NCBI RefSeq assembly: GCF_012184415.1
Contig: NZ_VTOX01000003.1
Span: 372,001 to 436,000, forward strand
DNA: 64,000 bases
Origin: Ramlibacter lithotrophicus
Lineage (GTDB): Bacteria; Pseudomonadota; Gammaproteobacteria; Burkholderiales; Burkholderiaceae_C
Direction of reading: 5' to 3'
Shown here: piece after piece, positions 9,661 to 22,373 of the stretch
Position numbering within the stretch: position 1 is the first letter of the stretch
Layout: each line of letters begins with the position of its first letter
Made by a program: the position numbers and the translations under genes
The notes under the pieces: model-generated
What the model was told of the DNA's origin: nothing
Databases searched by the model: none
What the model saw: the letters and a program-made list of their open reading frames with translations, nothing else

Positions 9661-11127
9661 TCAGCGCGGCAGGTCGCTGAATCCCATCAGGTATTCGTCG
9701 ACGGCGCGGGCGGCCTGGCGGCCCTCCCTGATCGCCCACACGACGAGCGACTGGCCACGGCGCATGTCGCCGGCCGCGAAGACGCCCGGCACGCTGGTCG
9801 CGTAGCCGCCGTCGAAATCGGTCGTCGCCTTGGCGTTGCCACGGTTGTCCCGGTCCACGCCAAAGCCCTCCAGGATCGTCGCCACCGGGCTCACGAAGCC
9901 CATCGCCAGCAGCACCAGGTCGGCTTCGTACACCTTCTCGGTGCCCGGCACCTCGGCCATCTTGCCGTCCTTCCATTCCACCTGGACGGTCTTCAGGCCG
10001 GTGAGCTTTCCGTTCTCGCCGACGAACTCCTTGGTGGCGATCGCGAACTCGCGCTCGCAGCCTTCCTCGTGGCTGGAACTGGTGCGCATCTTGTACGGCC
10101 AGTACGGCCAGGTGAGCTCCTTGTTCTCCTGCTCGGGCGGCTGCGGCATCAGCTCGAACTGGATCACGCTCTTCGCGCCATGGCGGTTGCTGGTGCCCAC
10201 GCAGTCCGAGCCGGTGTCGCCGCCGCCGATGACGATGACGCGCTTGCCGTCGGCCCGGATCTGGCCCTTGACCTTGTCACCGGCATTCACCTTGTTCTGC
10301 TGCGGCAGGAACTCCATCGCGAAGTGGACGCCCTCGAGATCGCGGCCCGGGACCGGCAGGTCGCGCGACTGCTCCGCGCCGCCGGTGAGCACCACGGCAT
10401 CGAACTGCGCGCGCAGTTCCTCGGGCGAGATCGTCTCCTTGGCCCAGTTGGTCACGCGCGAGCCCTTGGGCAGCTTGCCCACCATGACGCCGGTGCGAAT
10501 GGTGACACCCTCGGCCTTCATCTGCTCCACCCGGCGGTCGATCTGGAACTTCTCCAGCTTGAAGTCGGGGATCCCGTAGCGCAGCAGCCCGCCGATGCGG
10601 TCGTTCTTCTCGAACAGCGTGACATCATGTCCGGCCCGCGCCAGTTGCTGGGCGGCCGCCATGCCGGCCGGGCCGGAACCGACGACGGCCACCTTCTTGC
10701 CCGTCTTGATCGTCGCGATCCGCGGCTGCACCCAGCCCTGCTCCCAGGCCTTGTCGGCGATCGCGTGCTCGATCGACTTGATCCCCACCGGATCGTCGTT
10801 CACGTTCAGCGTGCACGCCGCCTCGCACGGCGCCGGGCAGATGCGGCCGGTGAATTCCGGATAGTTGTTGGTCGAGTCCAGGACCGTGAAGGCGTCCTTC
10901 CAGTCCTGGCGGTACACCAGGTCGTTGAAGTCCGGAATGACGTTGTTGACCGGGCAGCCGCTGTTGCAGAACGGCGTGCCGCAGTCCATGCACCGGGCGC
11001 CCTGGACGCCGGCCTGCTCGTCGGTCAGACGGACCACGAATTCCTTGTAGTGCTTCAGGCGCTCGGGGACCGGGCGGTAGCCCTCCTCGAGCCGCTCGAA
11101 TTCCATGAAGCCGGTGATCTTTCCCAT
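9661..11127 (-). CDS. gltD: Glutamate synthase small subunit
   Basis: The 488-residue protein is the NADPH-binding subunit of glutamate synthase, passing electrons through FAD and [4Fe-4S] clusters to GltB. It shows the N-terminal cysteine clusters [14 protein letters not shown] and [11 protein letters not shown], the FAD-binding [18 protein letters not shown] and the NADPH-binding [12 protein letters not shown]. The ATG at 11127 ([18 protein letters not shown]) is the usual family start. The gene follows gltB after 59 bases and is almost certainly co-transcribed. The frame is open upstream into gltB, but a fusion is not supported. Confidence 0.97.
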   Translation of the reverse strand: MGKITGFMEFERLEEGYRPVPERLKHYKEFVVRLTDEQAGVQGARCMDCGTPFCNSGCPVNNVIPDFNDLVYRQDWKDAFTVLDSTNNYPEFTGRICPAPCEAACTLNVNDDPVGIKSIEHAIADKAWEQGWVQPRIATIKTGKKVAVVGSGPAGMAAAQQLARAGHDVTLFEKNDRIGGLLRYGIPDFKLEKFQIDRRVEQMKAEGVTIRTGVMVGKLPKGSRVTNWAKETISPEELRAQFDAVVLTGGAEQSRDLPVPGRDLEGVHFAMEFLPQQNKVNAGDKVKGQIRADGKRVIVIGGGDTGSDCVGTSNRHGAKSVIQFELMPQPPEQENKELTWPYWPYKMRTSSSHEEGCEREFAIATKEFVGENGKLTGLKTVQVEWKDGKMAEVPGTEKVYEADLVLLAMGFVSPVATILEGFGVDRDNRGNAKATTDFDGGYATSVPGVFAAGDMRRGQSLVVWAIREGRQAARAVDEYLMGFSDLPR

Positions 11128-11186
11128 GATGTTCCTCTGTGACGGGCCGGCGCGCGCCGGCCCTTCTCCTCTTGCGGTCGCGGCCC

Positions 11187-15917
<4,731 letters not shown>

Positions 15918-15948
15918 GGCGCACTCCTGCTGGTCTTGGGAACGCGCA

Positions 15949-15977
15949 AGAATACTGCGGCGCAGCAAATCTGCCAA
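15949..15977 (-). promoter_or_regulatory. Sigma-70-type promoter of gltBD
   Basis: On the minus strand TTGGCA (15977-15972) and TATTCT (15954-15949) are separated by exactly 17 bases, a good match to -35 and -10 consensus. Transcription would begin near 15942 and give a leader of about 25 bases ending at the gltB ATG with its AGGAG. The RAYT inverted repeat begins only eight bases upstream of the -35 hexamer, so any activator sites would have been displaced or replaced by the element. Confidence 0.65.
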
Positions 15978-15984
15978 GCCAAAC

Positions 15985-16005
15985 AATCGGGGTCAGATTC
16001 TAATT
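15985..16005 (+). repeat. Left terminal inverted repeat of the RAYT element
   Basis: The 21-base sequence AATCGGGGTCAGATTC(TAATT) is the reverse complement of 16768-16788 except for one base. It lies eight bases upstream of the gltB -35 hexamer. Confidence 0.85.
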
Positions 16006-16027
16006 AATTCATGCGTTGAGTTCGTTC

Positions 16028-16044
16028 CTGTCAATTGGGGACAG
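16028..16044 (+). repeat. REP-like hairpin at the RAYT 3' end
   Basis: CTGTC (16028-16032) pairs with GACAG (16040-16044) around AATTGGG. It ends just before the RAYT stop codon at 16046-16048. GGGG-ACAG next to a RAYT resembles the GT(A/G)G-headed hairpins these transposases recognise, though the exact REP family cannot be named. Confidence 0.5.
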
Positions 16045-16045
16045 A

Positions 16046-16747
16046 TCACTTGGTGCCCTTTGAGGCGGCGAAAGGTCGCCCCGCCCTGGACTTGGCTACC
16101 CGCCGCTCGGTGCGCCGCTGGAGGTCCGCCACATAGTCGGCTTCGCCGAGCGCCCACCCCCGCAGCGCCGAATCCGTCAGGGCGCGCTCCTGCGATGCGG
16201 AAAGTCCGGACTGCACCAGTTCGCGGTATGCAGCCTCGCGCGCGAACGGAGTGTTCCCCAACTCCCACCAGAGCGGATGCGGGGTCACCAGCCGGTCCGT
16301 CCGCTGCCCGACGTAGTGCGCGTGGCTCGACCACGGGTAATCGGCCGGCGCTTCGGCAATGCCCGCACGCACCGGATTCAGGTCGATGTAGACCATGCAG
16401 GCGAGCAGATAGCGTTCGGCCTGGATCAGCGTGGACCGGTACCGGCCTTCCCACAGCGTGCCGGTGCGGGCCTGGCGGTCGTTGAAGTAGCGCACATACC
16501 GCCGCCCCACCGCCTGCATCATCTGCGGGACGCCTTCCGCCGTCTCGGGCGTGGCGAGCAAATGAAAGTGATTGCTCATCAGCACATACCCATGGACCGC
16601 AACCTGGCTCTTGCGGGCGTGCTCGTCGAGCATCTCCAGCAAGGTGCGGTAGTCCTCAGGCCCGGCGAAGATCGCCTGCCGGTTGTTTCCGCGCTGGATG
16701 ATGTGATGAGGGTAACCGGCGACGGTCAGCCGGGGCAGACGAGCCAT
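16046..16747 (-). CDS. REP-associated tyrosine transposase (RAYT, Y1 family)
   Basis: The 233-residue protein is a Y1/HUH-fold single-strand nuclease of the IS200/IS605-related RAYT group. It begins MARLPRLTVAGYPHHIIQRG, carries the HUH-type histidine pair in LMSNHFHLLATPE, and has the catalytic-Tyr segment MVYIDLNPVRAGIAE. The family acts on hairpin REP sequences. GGAGG lies six bases upstream of the ATG but partly inside the TCCGC/GCGGA hairpin, which may limit translation. The reading frame is intact and all catalytic motifs are present, so the protein could be active. Confidence 0.93.
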   Translation of the reverse strand: MARLPRLTVAGYPHHIIQRGNNRQAIFAGPEDYRTLLEMLDEHARKSQVAVHGYVLMSNHFHLLATPETAEGVPQMMQAVGRRYVRYFNDRQARTGTLWEGRYRSTLIQAERYLLACMVYIDLNPVRAGIAEAPADYPWSSHAHYVGQRTDRLVTPHPLWWELGNTPFAREAAYRELVQSGLSASQERALTDSALRGWALGEADYVADLQRRTERRVAKSRAGRPFAASKGTK

Positions 16748-16767
16748 CGAGCCTCCGCGAAGCGGAT

Positions 16768-16788
16768 AATTGGAATCTGACCCCGATT
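16768..16788 (-). repeat. Right terminal inverted repeat of the RAYT element
   Basis: The 21 bases AATTGGAATCTGACCCCGATT are (bar one mismatch) the reverse complement of 15985-16005. The last two bases, with 16789, form the TAA stop codon of the minus-strand methyltransferase gene. Confidence 0.85.
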
Positions 16789-17623
16789 ATGGCAAGCCGG
16801 GGTAGCGCCGCGCCTCCAGCGACTCCAGCCCGAACTCGGCCAGGAGCGCCCGCAGCCGCTGCGCAGCCGAGTGCCGGCGCTGGCCCGTCCAGCGTGCCAG
16901 GATCAACTCGTTCTTCAGGCTGTGCTCCCACCCCACCAGTTCGGTCACCGTGACCTGATACCCGCTCGCCTCGAGGTACAGGCACCGCAGCACGTTCGTG
17001 ATCTGGCTGCCCAGCTCGCGGGTATGCAGGGGATGTCGCCACAGCTCGGCCAGCGGCGTGCGCGACAGCGACAGCGCCTTGTTCTGCCGCAGGCAGGCCG
17101 CCAGTTCCGCCTGGCAGCAGGGCACCAGCACCATGAATCGTGCCTTCTTGCGCAACCCGAACGCGATGGCGTCATCCGTCGCGGTGTCGCAGGCATGCAA
17201 GGCGGTGACGACGTCGATGGTGTCCGGCAGCGCCGTTTCGTCAGCCGCCGCCGCGGCGCTCAGGTTGAGGAACGACATCCGCTCGAATCCCAGGCGAGCT
17301 GCCAGCGCGCGCGAGCGCTCGACCAGCTCGCTGCGCGTTTCGACCCCGTAGATGTGGCCGCAGCCGCGCGGCCTGAAGAAGAGGTCGTACAGGATGAAGC
17401 CGAGGTAGGACTTGCCCGCCCCATGGTCCGCCAGCGTCGGCCGGTCCGGTGCGGCTGGCAACTCCAGCAGCAGCTTCTCGATGAACTGGTAGAGGTGATA
17501 GACCTGCTTGAGCTTGCGGCGCGAGTCCTGGTTGATGCGCCCTTCGCGGGTGAGGATGTGCAGTTCCTTGAGCAGTTCGGTGGACTGCCCTGGCCGCAGT
17601 TCGAGTGCGTCGTCTGGCTTCAT
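16787..17623 (-). CDS. SAM-dependent methyltransferase (Methyltransf_32-like)
   Basis: The 278-residue protein has a class I methyltransferase core: TLADHGAGKSYLGFILYDLF as the SAM-binding motif, an acidic beta-strand end in IYGVETRSELVERSR, and TALHACDTATDDAI followed by LVPCCQAEL. This DHxxGKG/ALHACD/PCC pattern is that of Methyltransf_32 proteins, whose substrates are mostly unknown. Its TAA stop codon is formed at the edge of the RAYT right inverted repeat, so the C-terminus (ARRYPGLP) may have been altered by the insertion. It lies 49 bases downstream of the 17673-18320 gene. Confidence 0.75.
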   Translation of the reverse strand: MKPDDALELRPGQSTELLKELHILTREGRINQDSRRKLKQVYHLYQFIEKLLLELPAAPDRPTLADHGAGKSYLGFILYDLFFRPRGCGHIYGVETRSELVERSRALAARLGFERMSFLNLSAAAAADETALPDTIDVVTALHACDTATDDAIAFGLRKKARFMVLVPCCQAELAACLRQNKALSLSRTPLAELWRHPLHTRELGSQITNVLRCLYLEASGYQVTVTELVGWEHSLKNELILARWTGQRRHSAAQRLRALLAEFGLESLEARRYPGLP

Positions 17624-17672
17624 GGTCGGGGCCCGGCCGCGGAGGACGTCCGGGTGCGCCGATGATGCACGA

Positions 17673-18320
17673 TCACGCGAAGCGATTGGGCTCGCAGACG
17701 AGGAGCTTCGCGAGTTCGTCCATCAGCTCGGCGGCCACCTGCACGGCGGGCACGCTGCGCTGGAGCACGCCGAACCCGCTGGCATTGAGGATGCGGAATG
17801 CGACTACGCCGCTGTCATGGTCCGGCGTGATCTGCACGCTGCCGCGCGTTTCGGTGAGGTACTCGAACTCGATCGCGGTGAGCGTGTTCTTCTCCGGATG
17901 GCGCAACTCGCGCCGCTCGTGCTTCACCGGGCCCATCATGATGCGCGACTCCACCCGCTGCAGGTCGGGCGGGAAGTTGACCCGCACGACGCCCGCCACG
18001 GGCTGGCCCACCTGCGGCACGATGCGCCACCCCATCGCGACGTAGTCGTACGCTTCGCGGCCTCGCAGCATCTTCTTGCGGGCGTCGACGCGGAACTCGC
18101 GCAGCTTCATCGCCGGCCAGGGCGTGCGCCCGTCCAGGCTGAAGCGCGGGCCCGCCGGCTGGATCACGTTCAGTTGACGCGCAAGATCGTCCAGGTAGTT
18201 GGAAGCGAAACGGCACGCCGCCTCGGTGCGCGCCGTGCTCTCTTCCAGGTCGCGCTGCTGCAGCCCGTGCTGGCTCTGCAGAGACTGTGCCTGCGATTTG
18301 AGTTGGTTGAGGAAGCTCAC
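17673..18320 (-). CDS. Conserved hypothetical protein, 215 aa
   Basis: I do not recognise a named family. The most plausible start is GTG at 18318-18320, giving VSFLNQLKSQAQSLQSQHGL, a Gln/Ser-rich helix. The rest is mixed alpha/beta with no signal peptide or membrane helix, so it is probably cytoplasmic. Features include TEAACRFASNYLDDLARQLN and a middle section with several beta strands (GSVQITPDHDSGVVAFRI). Similar proteins are common in Comamonadaceae without an assigned function. It follows the MFS gene after 32 bases and may be the penultimate gene of the pil-aro run. No strong Shine-Dalgarno site is visible. Confidence 0.6.
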   Translation of the reverse strand: MSFLNQLKSQAQSLQSQHGLQQRDLEESTARTEAACRFASNYLDDLARQLNVIQPAGPRFSLDGRTPWPAMKLREFRVDARKKMLRGREAYDYVAMGWRIVPQVGQPVAGVVRVNFPPDLQRVESRIMMGPVKHERRELRHPEKNTLTAIEFEYLTETRGSVQITPDHDSGVVAFRILNASGFGVLQRSVPAVQVAAELMDELAKLLVCEPNRFA

Positions 18321-18352
18321 GGGTCGCGACGGCGCAAAATTGCAACCGGATT

Positions 18353-19588
18353 TTACGTCCCGCGCCCGGCCGTCGTGCCGCCGGCAACGCGCCGGCGCAG
18401 CAAAGTGCCGGTGGCCCAGGCCAGCAGGATGCCGGCCAGGCTGCATCCGCCCGTCACCAGCCAGCTCCAGTGCCAGCCGCCCGCGCGTGCGGCGACCCAC
18501 CCGACCAGCGGCGGACCGGCAAACTGGCCCAGCGACGAGCACTGCTGCATCCAGCCCACCGTAGTGGAAACGGCGCGCTCCGCGGGTGCCAGCCGCACGG
18601 CCAGCGAAAACAGGGTGCCCGGAATGAGTCCGCCCACGGCCGAAAACAGCAGCACCGCCGCGTACCGCAGGGCGCCGGCGGTCGGAGGATCCAAGGCGTC
18701 CGCCAGCGGTGCGAAGGCGACAAAGGCGCCCAGGCCCATGGCCGCGAAGCCGAGGTACAGCAAGCATTGCGCCGGCACGCCGCGCTGCAGCAGTCGGCCG
18801 GACGCCACGTTGCCAGCCATGTTCACGACGGCCGCCAGCGCGGTGGCGGCGCCCGCGAGTGCGGTCCCGAGCCCGGCCTGGGCATACATGGTCGGCAGGA
18901 AGCCGATCACCGCGAGCCACTGGCTGGAATAGGCGGCAAAGGCCAGTGCCACCAGCCATGGACCGGGCGCGGACAGCGTCTGGCCCAATCGCGACTGCCG
19001 TGTCGCGGGGACGGGGCCGCCTCCCGCCGCGTGGCGCGGGTCGGCCGGCAACGCAACCCACAACCAGGCCGCCATTCCGGCCGAAACCAGGGCGAGCAGC
19101 CACCACCATCCGGGCCAACCGCTGGCAGCGATCACCATCGGCCCGATCAGCAAGGCAGCGGCCGTGCCGAGCGGCATGTAGGCGCCCCACAGGCCAAGCA
19201 TCGGGTTCACGCGCGAGGGATCCACCAACCGGCGGATGAGGCCGGGCGCCGGCATCGCCGCCAGCAGGAAGCCGGCACCCTCCACGGCACGCAGCGCCAT
19301 CAGGCTGTACGGGTCGCGCGCCCAGCCGCCCGCCACGCTGGCGAGCGACAGCAGCGCCAGGCCGCCGGCCATCGTGCGCTTCAGGCCGAGTCCGTCGGCC
19401 GCGAGTCCGGCCGCCACGCCCAGCGCCATGCCAGCCAGTTGCACGAGGGAGAGCAGGAACCCGGCCTGCACCAGCGTGACCCCCAGTTCCACCGACAGCA
19501 CCGGCAGCGCCGGTGCCAGCTTGCCCACGTGCAACGCGGCGGCCACGCCGGCCAGCACCACGATCAGCGCCGGCGGCGGAGTTCGCAT
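18353..19588 (-). CDS. MFS transporter (CynX/NimT-like)
   Basis: The 411-residue protein has about 12 hydrophobic helices and begins MRTPPPALIVVLAGVAAALH. The loop between helices 2 and 3 is AADGLGLKRTMAGGL, an MFS motif A variant (GxLaDrxGrkR). The pattern is closest to small-molecule MFS permeases of the CynX type. The substrate cannot be inferred. The ATG overlaps the dgt stop codon (TGATG), suggesting translational coupling with dgt, although a functional link is not evident. Confidence 0.8.
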   Translation of the reverse strand: MRTPPPALIVVLAGVAAALHVGKLAPALPVLSVELGVTLVQAGFLLSLVQLAGMALGVAAGLAADGLGLKRTMAGGLALLSLASVAGGWARDPYSLMALRAVEGAGFLLAAMPAPGLIRRLVDPSRVNPMLGLWGAYMPLGTAAALLIGPMVIAASGWPGWWWLLALVSAGMAAWLWVALPADPRHAAGGGPVPATRQSRLGQTLSAPGPWLVALAFAAYSSQWLAVIGFLPTMYAQAGLGTALAGAATALAAVVNMAGNVASGRLLQRGVPAQCLLYLGFAAMGLGAFVAFAPLADALDPPTAGALRYAAVLLFSAVGGLIPGTLFSLAVRLAPAERAVSTTVGWMQQCSSLGQFAGPPLVGWVAARAGGWHWSWLVTGGCSLAGILLAWATGTLLRRRVAGGTTAGRGT

Positions 19589-20718
19589 CAGGCAAGCAGC
19601 CGCTGCCCGGTGAGGCGCTCGTGTTCGCGCGCCGCGAACCGGTCCGTCATCCCGGCGATGTAGTCGGCGACGGCGCGGGGGCGGTGCTCGCGGGCCGCGA
19701 AATCGGCCGGCATCTGGTCGGGCTGCGCCAGGTATGCGGCAAAGAGCTCACGCACGACCCGCCTGGCCTGTCCCGTCGTCGCCACCACCTGCGGGTGGCG
19801 GTACAGGTTGTGGAGCAGGAAGGTCTTGAGCACGGCGGAGCGCTCTCGCATCGCCGCGCTGAAGCCCACCAGCGCGGCACCGCGCCTGGCCTCGTCGGCG
19901 CTGGCCGGCGCGGCCGCGGCGAGCGCGGCACTCGTGGCCTCGATGAGGTCGTACACCTGCGCGCTGAGCATGCGGCGGATCGACTCGTAGAGGACGCGGC
20001 GGCCCTGCAACTGCGGGTGCTCGCGCATGGCCTCGTCATGGAACCGCTGGAAAAGGTCCACCGCCTGCAGTTGCTCCATCGTGATCAGGCCGGACCGCAC
20101 GCCGTCGTCGATGTCGTGGGCGTTGTACGCGATCTCGTCGGCGAGGTTGCACAGTTGCGCCTCGAGGCCCGGCTGGGTGCGGTCCAGGAAACGTCGGCCG
20201 ACCCCGCCCGGCTCGGCCGCCTCGATGCGCTGCGCGTTGGAGCGCGAACAGTGCTTGAGGATGCCTTCCCGGGTCTCGAACGTCAGGTTCAGGCCGTTGA
20301 AGCCCGGATAGCGCTCCTCGAGTTCGTCCACGACCCGCAGGCTCTGCAGGTTGTGCTCGAAACCGCCGTGGCCCTTCATGCACTCGTCGAGCGAGTCCTG
20401 CCCGGCGTGACCGAACGGCGTGTGCCCCAGGTCGTGCGCCAGCGCGATCGCCTCGACCAGGTCCTCGTTCAGCGCCAGCGAACGCGCGACCGACCGTGCC
20501 AGCTGCGCGACTTCCAGCGAGTGGGTGAGGCGGGTGCGGAAAAGGTCGCCCTCGTGATTGAGGAACACCTGCGTCTTGTAGACGAGCCGGCGGAAGGCCG
20601 TGGAATGGACGATCCGGTCGCGGTCGCGCTGGTATTCGGTGCGCGTCGGCGCCGGCGCCTCCGGATGGCGGCGCCCGCGCGAGCGCCCGGGATCGCAGGC
20701 GTACGCGGCGAGATTCAT
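19588..20718 (-). CDS. dgt: Deoxyguanosinetriphosphate triphosphohydrolase-like protein
   Basis: An HD-domain phosphohydrolase of 376 residues, the length of the type 2 dGTPase-like proteins rather than the roughly 500-residue E. coli Dgt. The metal ligands are visible in RLTHSLEVAQLARS (H), LAHDLGHTPFGHAG (HD) and LADEIAYNAHDIDDG (D). The family hydrolyses dNTPs to deoxynucleoside and triphosphate. It lies one base after aroB, the standard betaproteobacterial aroK-aroB-dgt arrangement. Confidence 0.92.
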   Translation of the reverse strand: MNLAAYACDPGRSRGRRHPEAPAPTRTEYQRDRDRIVHSTAFRRLVYKTQVFLNHEGDLFRTRLTHSLEVAQLARSVARSLALNEDLVEAIALAHDLGHTPFGHAGQDSLDECMKGHGGFEHNLQSLRVVDELEERYPGFNGLNLTFETREGILKHCSRSNAQRIEAAEPGGVGRRFLDRTQPGLEAQLCNLADEIAYNAHDIDDGVRSGLITMEQLQAVDLFQRFHDEAMREHPQLQGRRVLYESIRRMLSAQVYDLIEATSAALAAAAPASADEARRGAALVGFSAAMRERSAVLKTFLLHNLYRHPQVVATTGQARRVVRELFAAYLAQPDQMPADFAAREHRPRAVADYIAGMTDRFAAREHERLTGQRLLA

Positions 20719-20719
20719 G

Positions 20720-21826
20720 TCACGACGGACGGCAGCAGTCCGCGATCACCTGCCGCACGAGGTCGTCGGGGGCGCCGCGCACGATGGCGGCGCCGGGGCG
20801 CTCGATGAGGACGAAGCGGATCTCGCCGGCCTCGGCCTTCTTGTCGACCCGCATCAGCTCCAGGTAGCGGTCGGGGCCCAGCGCGGGGCCGACCGTGGGC
20901 AGCCCGGCCCGCTGGAGCAGCGCCGTGACCCGCTGCACCCAGGCGCCGTCGACGTAGCCGAGGCGCTGCGACAGGTGCATGGCCATCACCATGCCGCAGC
21001 CAACCGCTTCCCCGTGCAGCCATTCGCCGTAGCCGAGGCCGGCCTCGATGGCGTGGCCGAACGTGTGGCCGAAGTTCAGGATCGCGCGCAGGCCCGATTC
21101 GCGCTCGTCCTGGCCGACGACGTCGGCCTTGATCTCGCAGCAGCGCTTCACCGCATGGGCCAGTGCCGCCGTGTCGCGCCGGGTGAGCGACGCCATGTTC
21201 TCCTCGATCCAGTCGAGGAAGGCGGTGTCGGCGATCGGACCGTACTTGATGACTTCGGCCATGCCGGCGCTGAATTCCCGGGCCGGCAACGTCTGCAGCG
21301 TGTCGAGGTCGCACACCACCAGCCGCGGCTGGTAGAAGGCGCCGATCATGTTCTTGCCCAGCGGATGGTTGATGCCGGTCTTGCCGCCCACCGACGAGTC
21401 CACCTGCGCCAGCAAGGTCGTGGGCACCTGCACGAAAGGCACGCCCCGCATGTAGCAGGCGGCCGCGAAGCCCGCCATGTCGCCGACCACGCCGCCCCCG
21501 AGCGCATAGATCACCGTCTTGCGGTCACACCCGTGCCCCAGCAGCGCATCAAAGACGAGGTTCAGCGTTTCCCAGTGCTTGTGCGCCTCCCCGTCCGGCA
21601 GGACCACCACGTGCACGTCCCGGTGGCGGCTGGCGATGGCGCCCTGCAGCCGCCTTGCGTACAGCGGGCCGACGGTCGTGTTGGTGACGACGACGCCTTG
21701 CGTCGCCGGCGGCGCGTCGGCCCAGGTCGCGGCGTCGCCGAGCAATCCGCAACCGATGACGATGGGATAGCTGCGGTCGCCAAGGGCGATCGGCACCTGG
21801 TGCAGGACGGAAGGAGCAGCGGCCAT
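20720..21826 (-). CDS. aroB: 3-Dehydroquinate synthase
   Basis: AroB closes DAHP to 3-dehydroquinate in the shikimate pathway using NAD and a divalent metal. The 368-residue length is normal. Visible motifs include [20 protein letters not shown] (NAD-binding Gly-rich loop), [19 protein letters not shown], and metal-ligand segments AEVIKYG and [11 protein letters not shown]. The gene starts nine bases after aroK and ends one base before dgt. Confidence 0.97.
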   Translation of the reverse strand: MAAAPSVLHQVPIALGDRSYPIVIGCGLLGDAATWADAPPATQGVVVTNTTVGPLYARRLQGAIASRHRDVHVVVLPDGEAHKHWETLNLVFDALLGHGCDRKTVIYALGGGVVGDMAGFAAACYMRGVPFVQVPTTLLAQVDSSVGGKTGINHPLGKNMIGAFYQPRLVVCDLDTLQTLPAREFSAGMAEVIKYGPIADTAFLDWIEENMASLTRRDTAALAHAVKRCCEIKADVVGQDERESGLRAILNFGHTFGHAIEAGLGYGEWLHGEAVGCGMVMAMHLSQRLGYVDGAWVQRVTALLQRAGLPTVGPALGPDRYLELMRVDKKAEAGEIRFVLIERPGAAIVRGAPDDLVRQVIADCCRPS

Positions 21827-21835
21827 GCCGCCAGT

Positions 21836-22363
21836 TTAAGGGCGCGGCTGCAGCACGCCCGCCAGTTCCAGCTGCATCATCACCATGTTGACCAGGGTTG
21901 ACACCGAAGGCCGCCCGGTTTCGATGACGTAGTGGCAGGTCTCGCGATAGAGCGGATCGCGCTCCTCGTACAACGCGCGCAGCCGCTGCAGCGGGTCCGC
22001 CACCTGCAGCAGCGGACGCTGGCTGTCGTGGCGCAACCGCCGGAACAGCTCTTCGGGCGCCGAGCGCAGGTAGACGACGCAGCCGGTCCGGCGCAGCTGC
22101 TCGCGGTTGGCCGGCCGGAGCACGGCGCCGCCGCCGGTGGCCAGAACGCAGGGGCCGACCTGGGTCAGTTCGCGGATGACTTCTTGCTCGATGTCGCGGA
22201 AGGCGGCCTCGCCTTCGCGCTCGAAGAACTCGCGGATCGAACAGCCGATCCGCGCCTCGATGTCATGGTCGGAGTCGCGGAAGGGCAGCCCCAGCCGCCG
22301 GGCGAGTTGCCGCCCGACGGTGGACTTGCCGGAGCCGGGCAGGCCGACGAGGACGATCAGCAA
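21836..22363 (-). CDS. aroK: Shikimate kinase
   Basis: The 175-residue protein phosphorylates shikimate with ATP. It shows the P-loop [15 protein letters not shown], the shikimate-binding DSD in FRDSDHDIE, the conserved Arg in FRDIEQEVI, the Gly triplet ATGGGAVL and the adenine-side RDPLYRE. The best-placed start is TTG at 22361-22363, since no ATG or GTG lies in frame between the preceding stop and the P-loop. With TTG the N-terminus has the normal short length before the P-loop. It lies 10 bases after the Ig-like lipoprotein gene. Confidence 0.93.
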   Translation of the reverse strand: MLIVLVGLPGSGKSTVGRQLARRLGLPFRDSDHDIEARIGCSIREFFEREGEAAFRDIEQEVIRELTQVGPCVLATGGGAVLRPANREQLRRTGCVVYLRSAPEELFRRLRHDSQRPLLQVADPLQRLRALYEERDPLYRETCHYVIETGRPSVSTLVNMVMMQLELAGVLQPRP

Positions 22364-22373
22364 GCCGGGGCCG

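Larger units (their letters stand above)
15985..16788. mobile_element. Complete RAYT element with terminal inverted repeats
   Basis: A REP-associated tyrosine transposase gene (16046-16747) is bracketed by 21-base inverted repeats at 15985-16005 and 16768-16788, which match at 20 of 21 positions (core GGGGTCAGATTC / GAATCTGACCCC). Inside each end is a short hairpin: CTGTC/GACAG at 16028-16044 and TCCGC/GCGGA at 16754-16766. Such paired ends around a RAYT suggest a single mobile unit. No obvious target duplication was identified by eye. It sits between the gltB promoter and the 3' end of a methyltransferase gene. Confidence 0.75.

Noticed and set aside
9488-9976. Upstream extension of mlaF
   Set aside because: The extra residues overlap gltD coding DNA and have no ABC-ATPase similarity.
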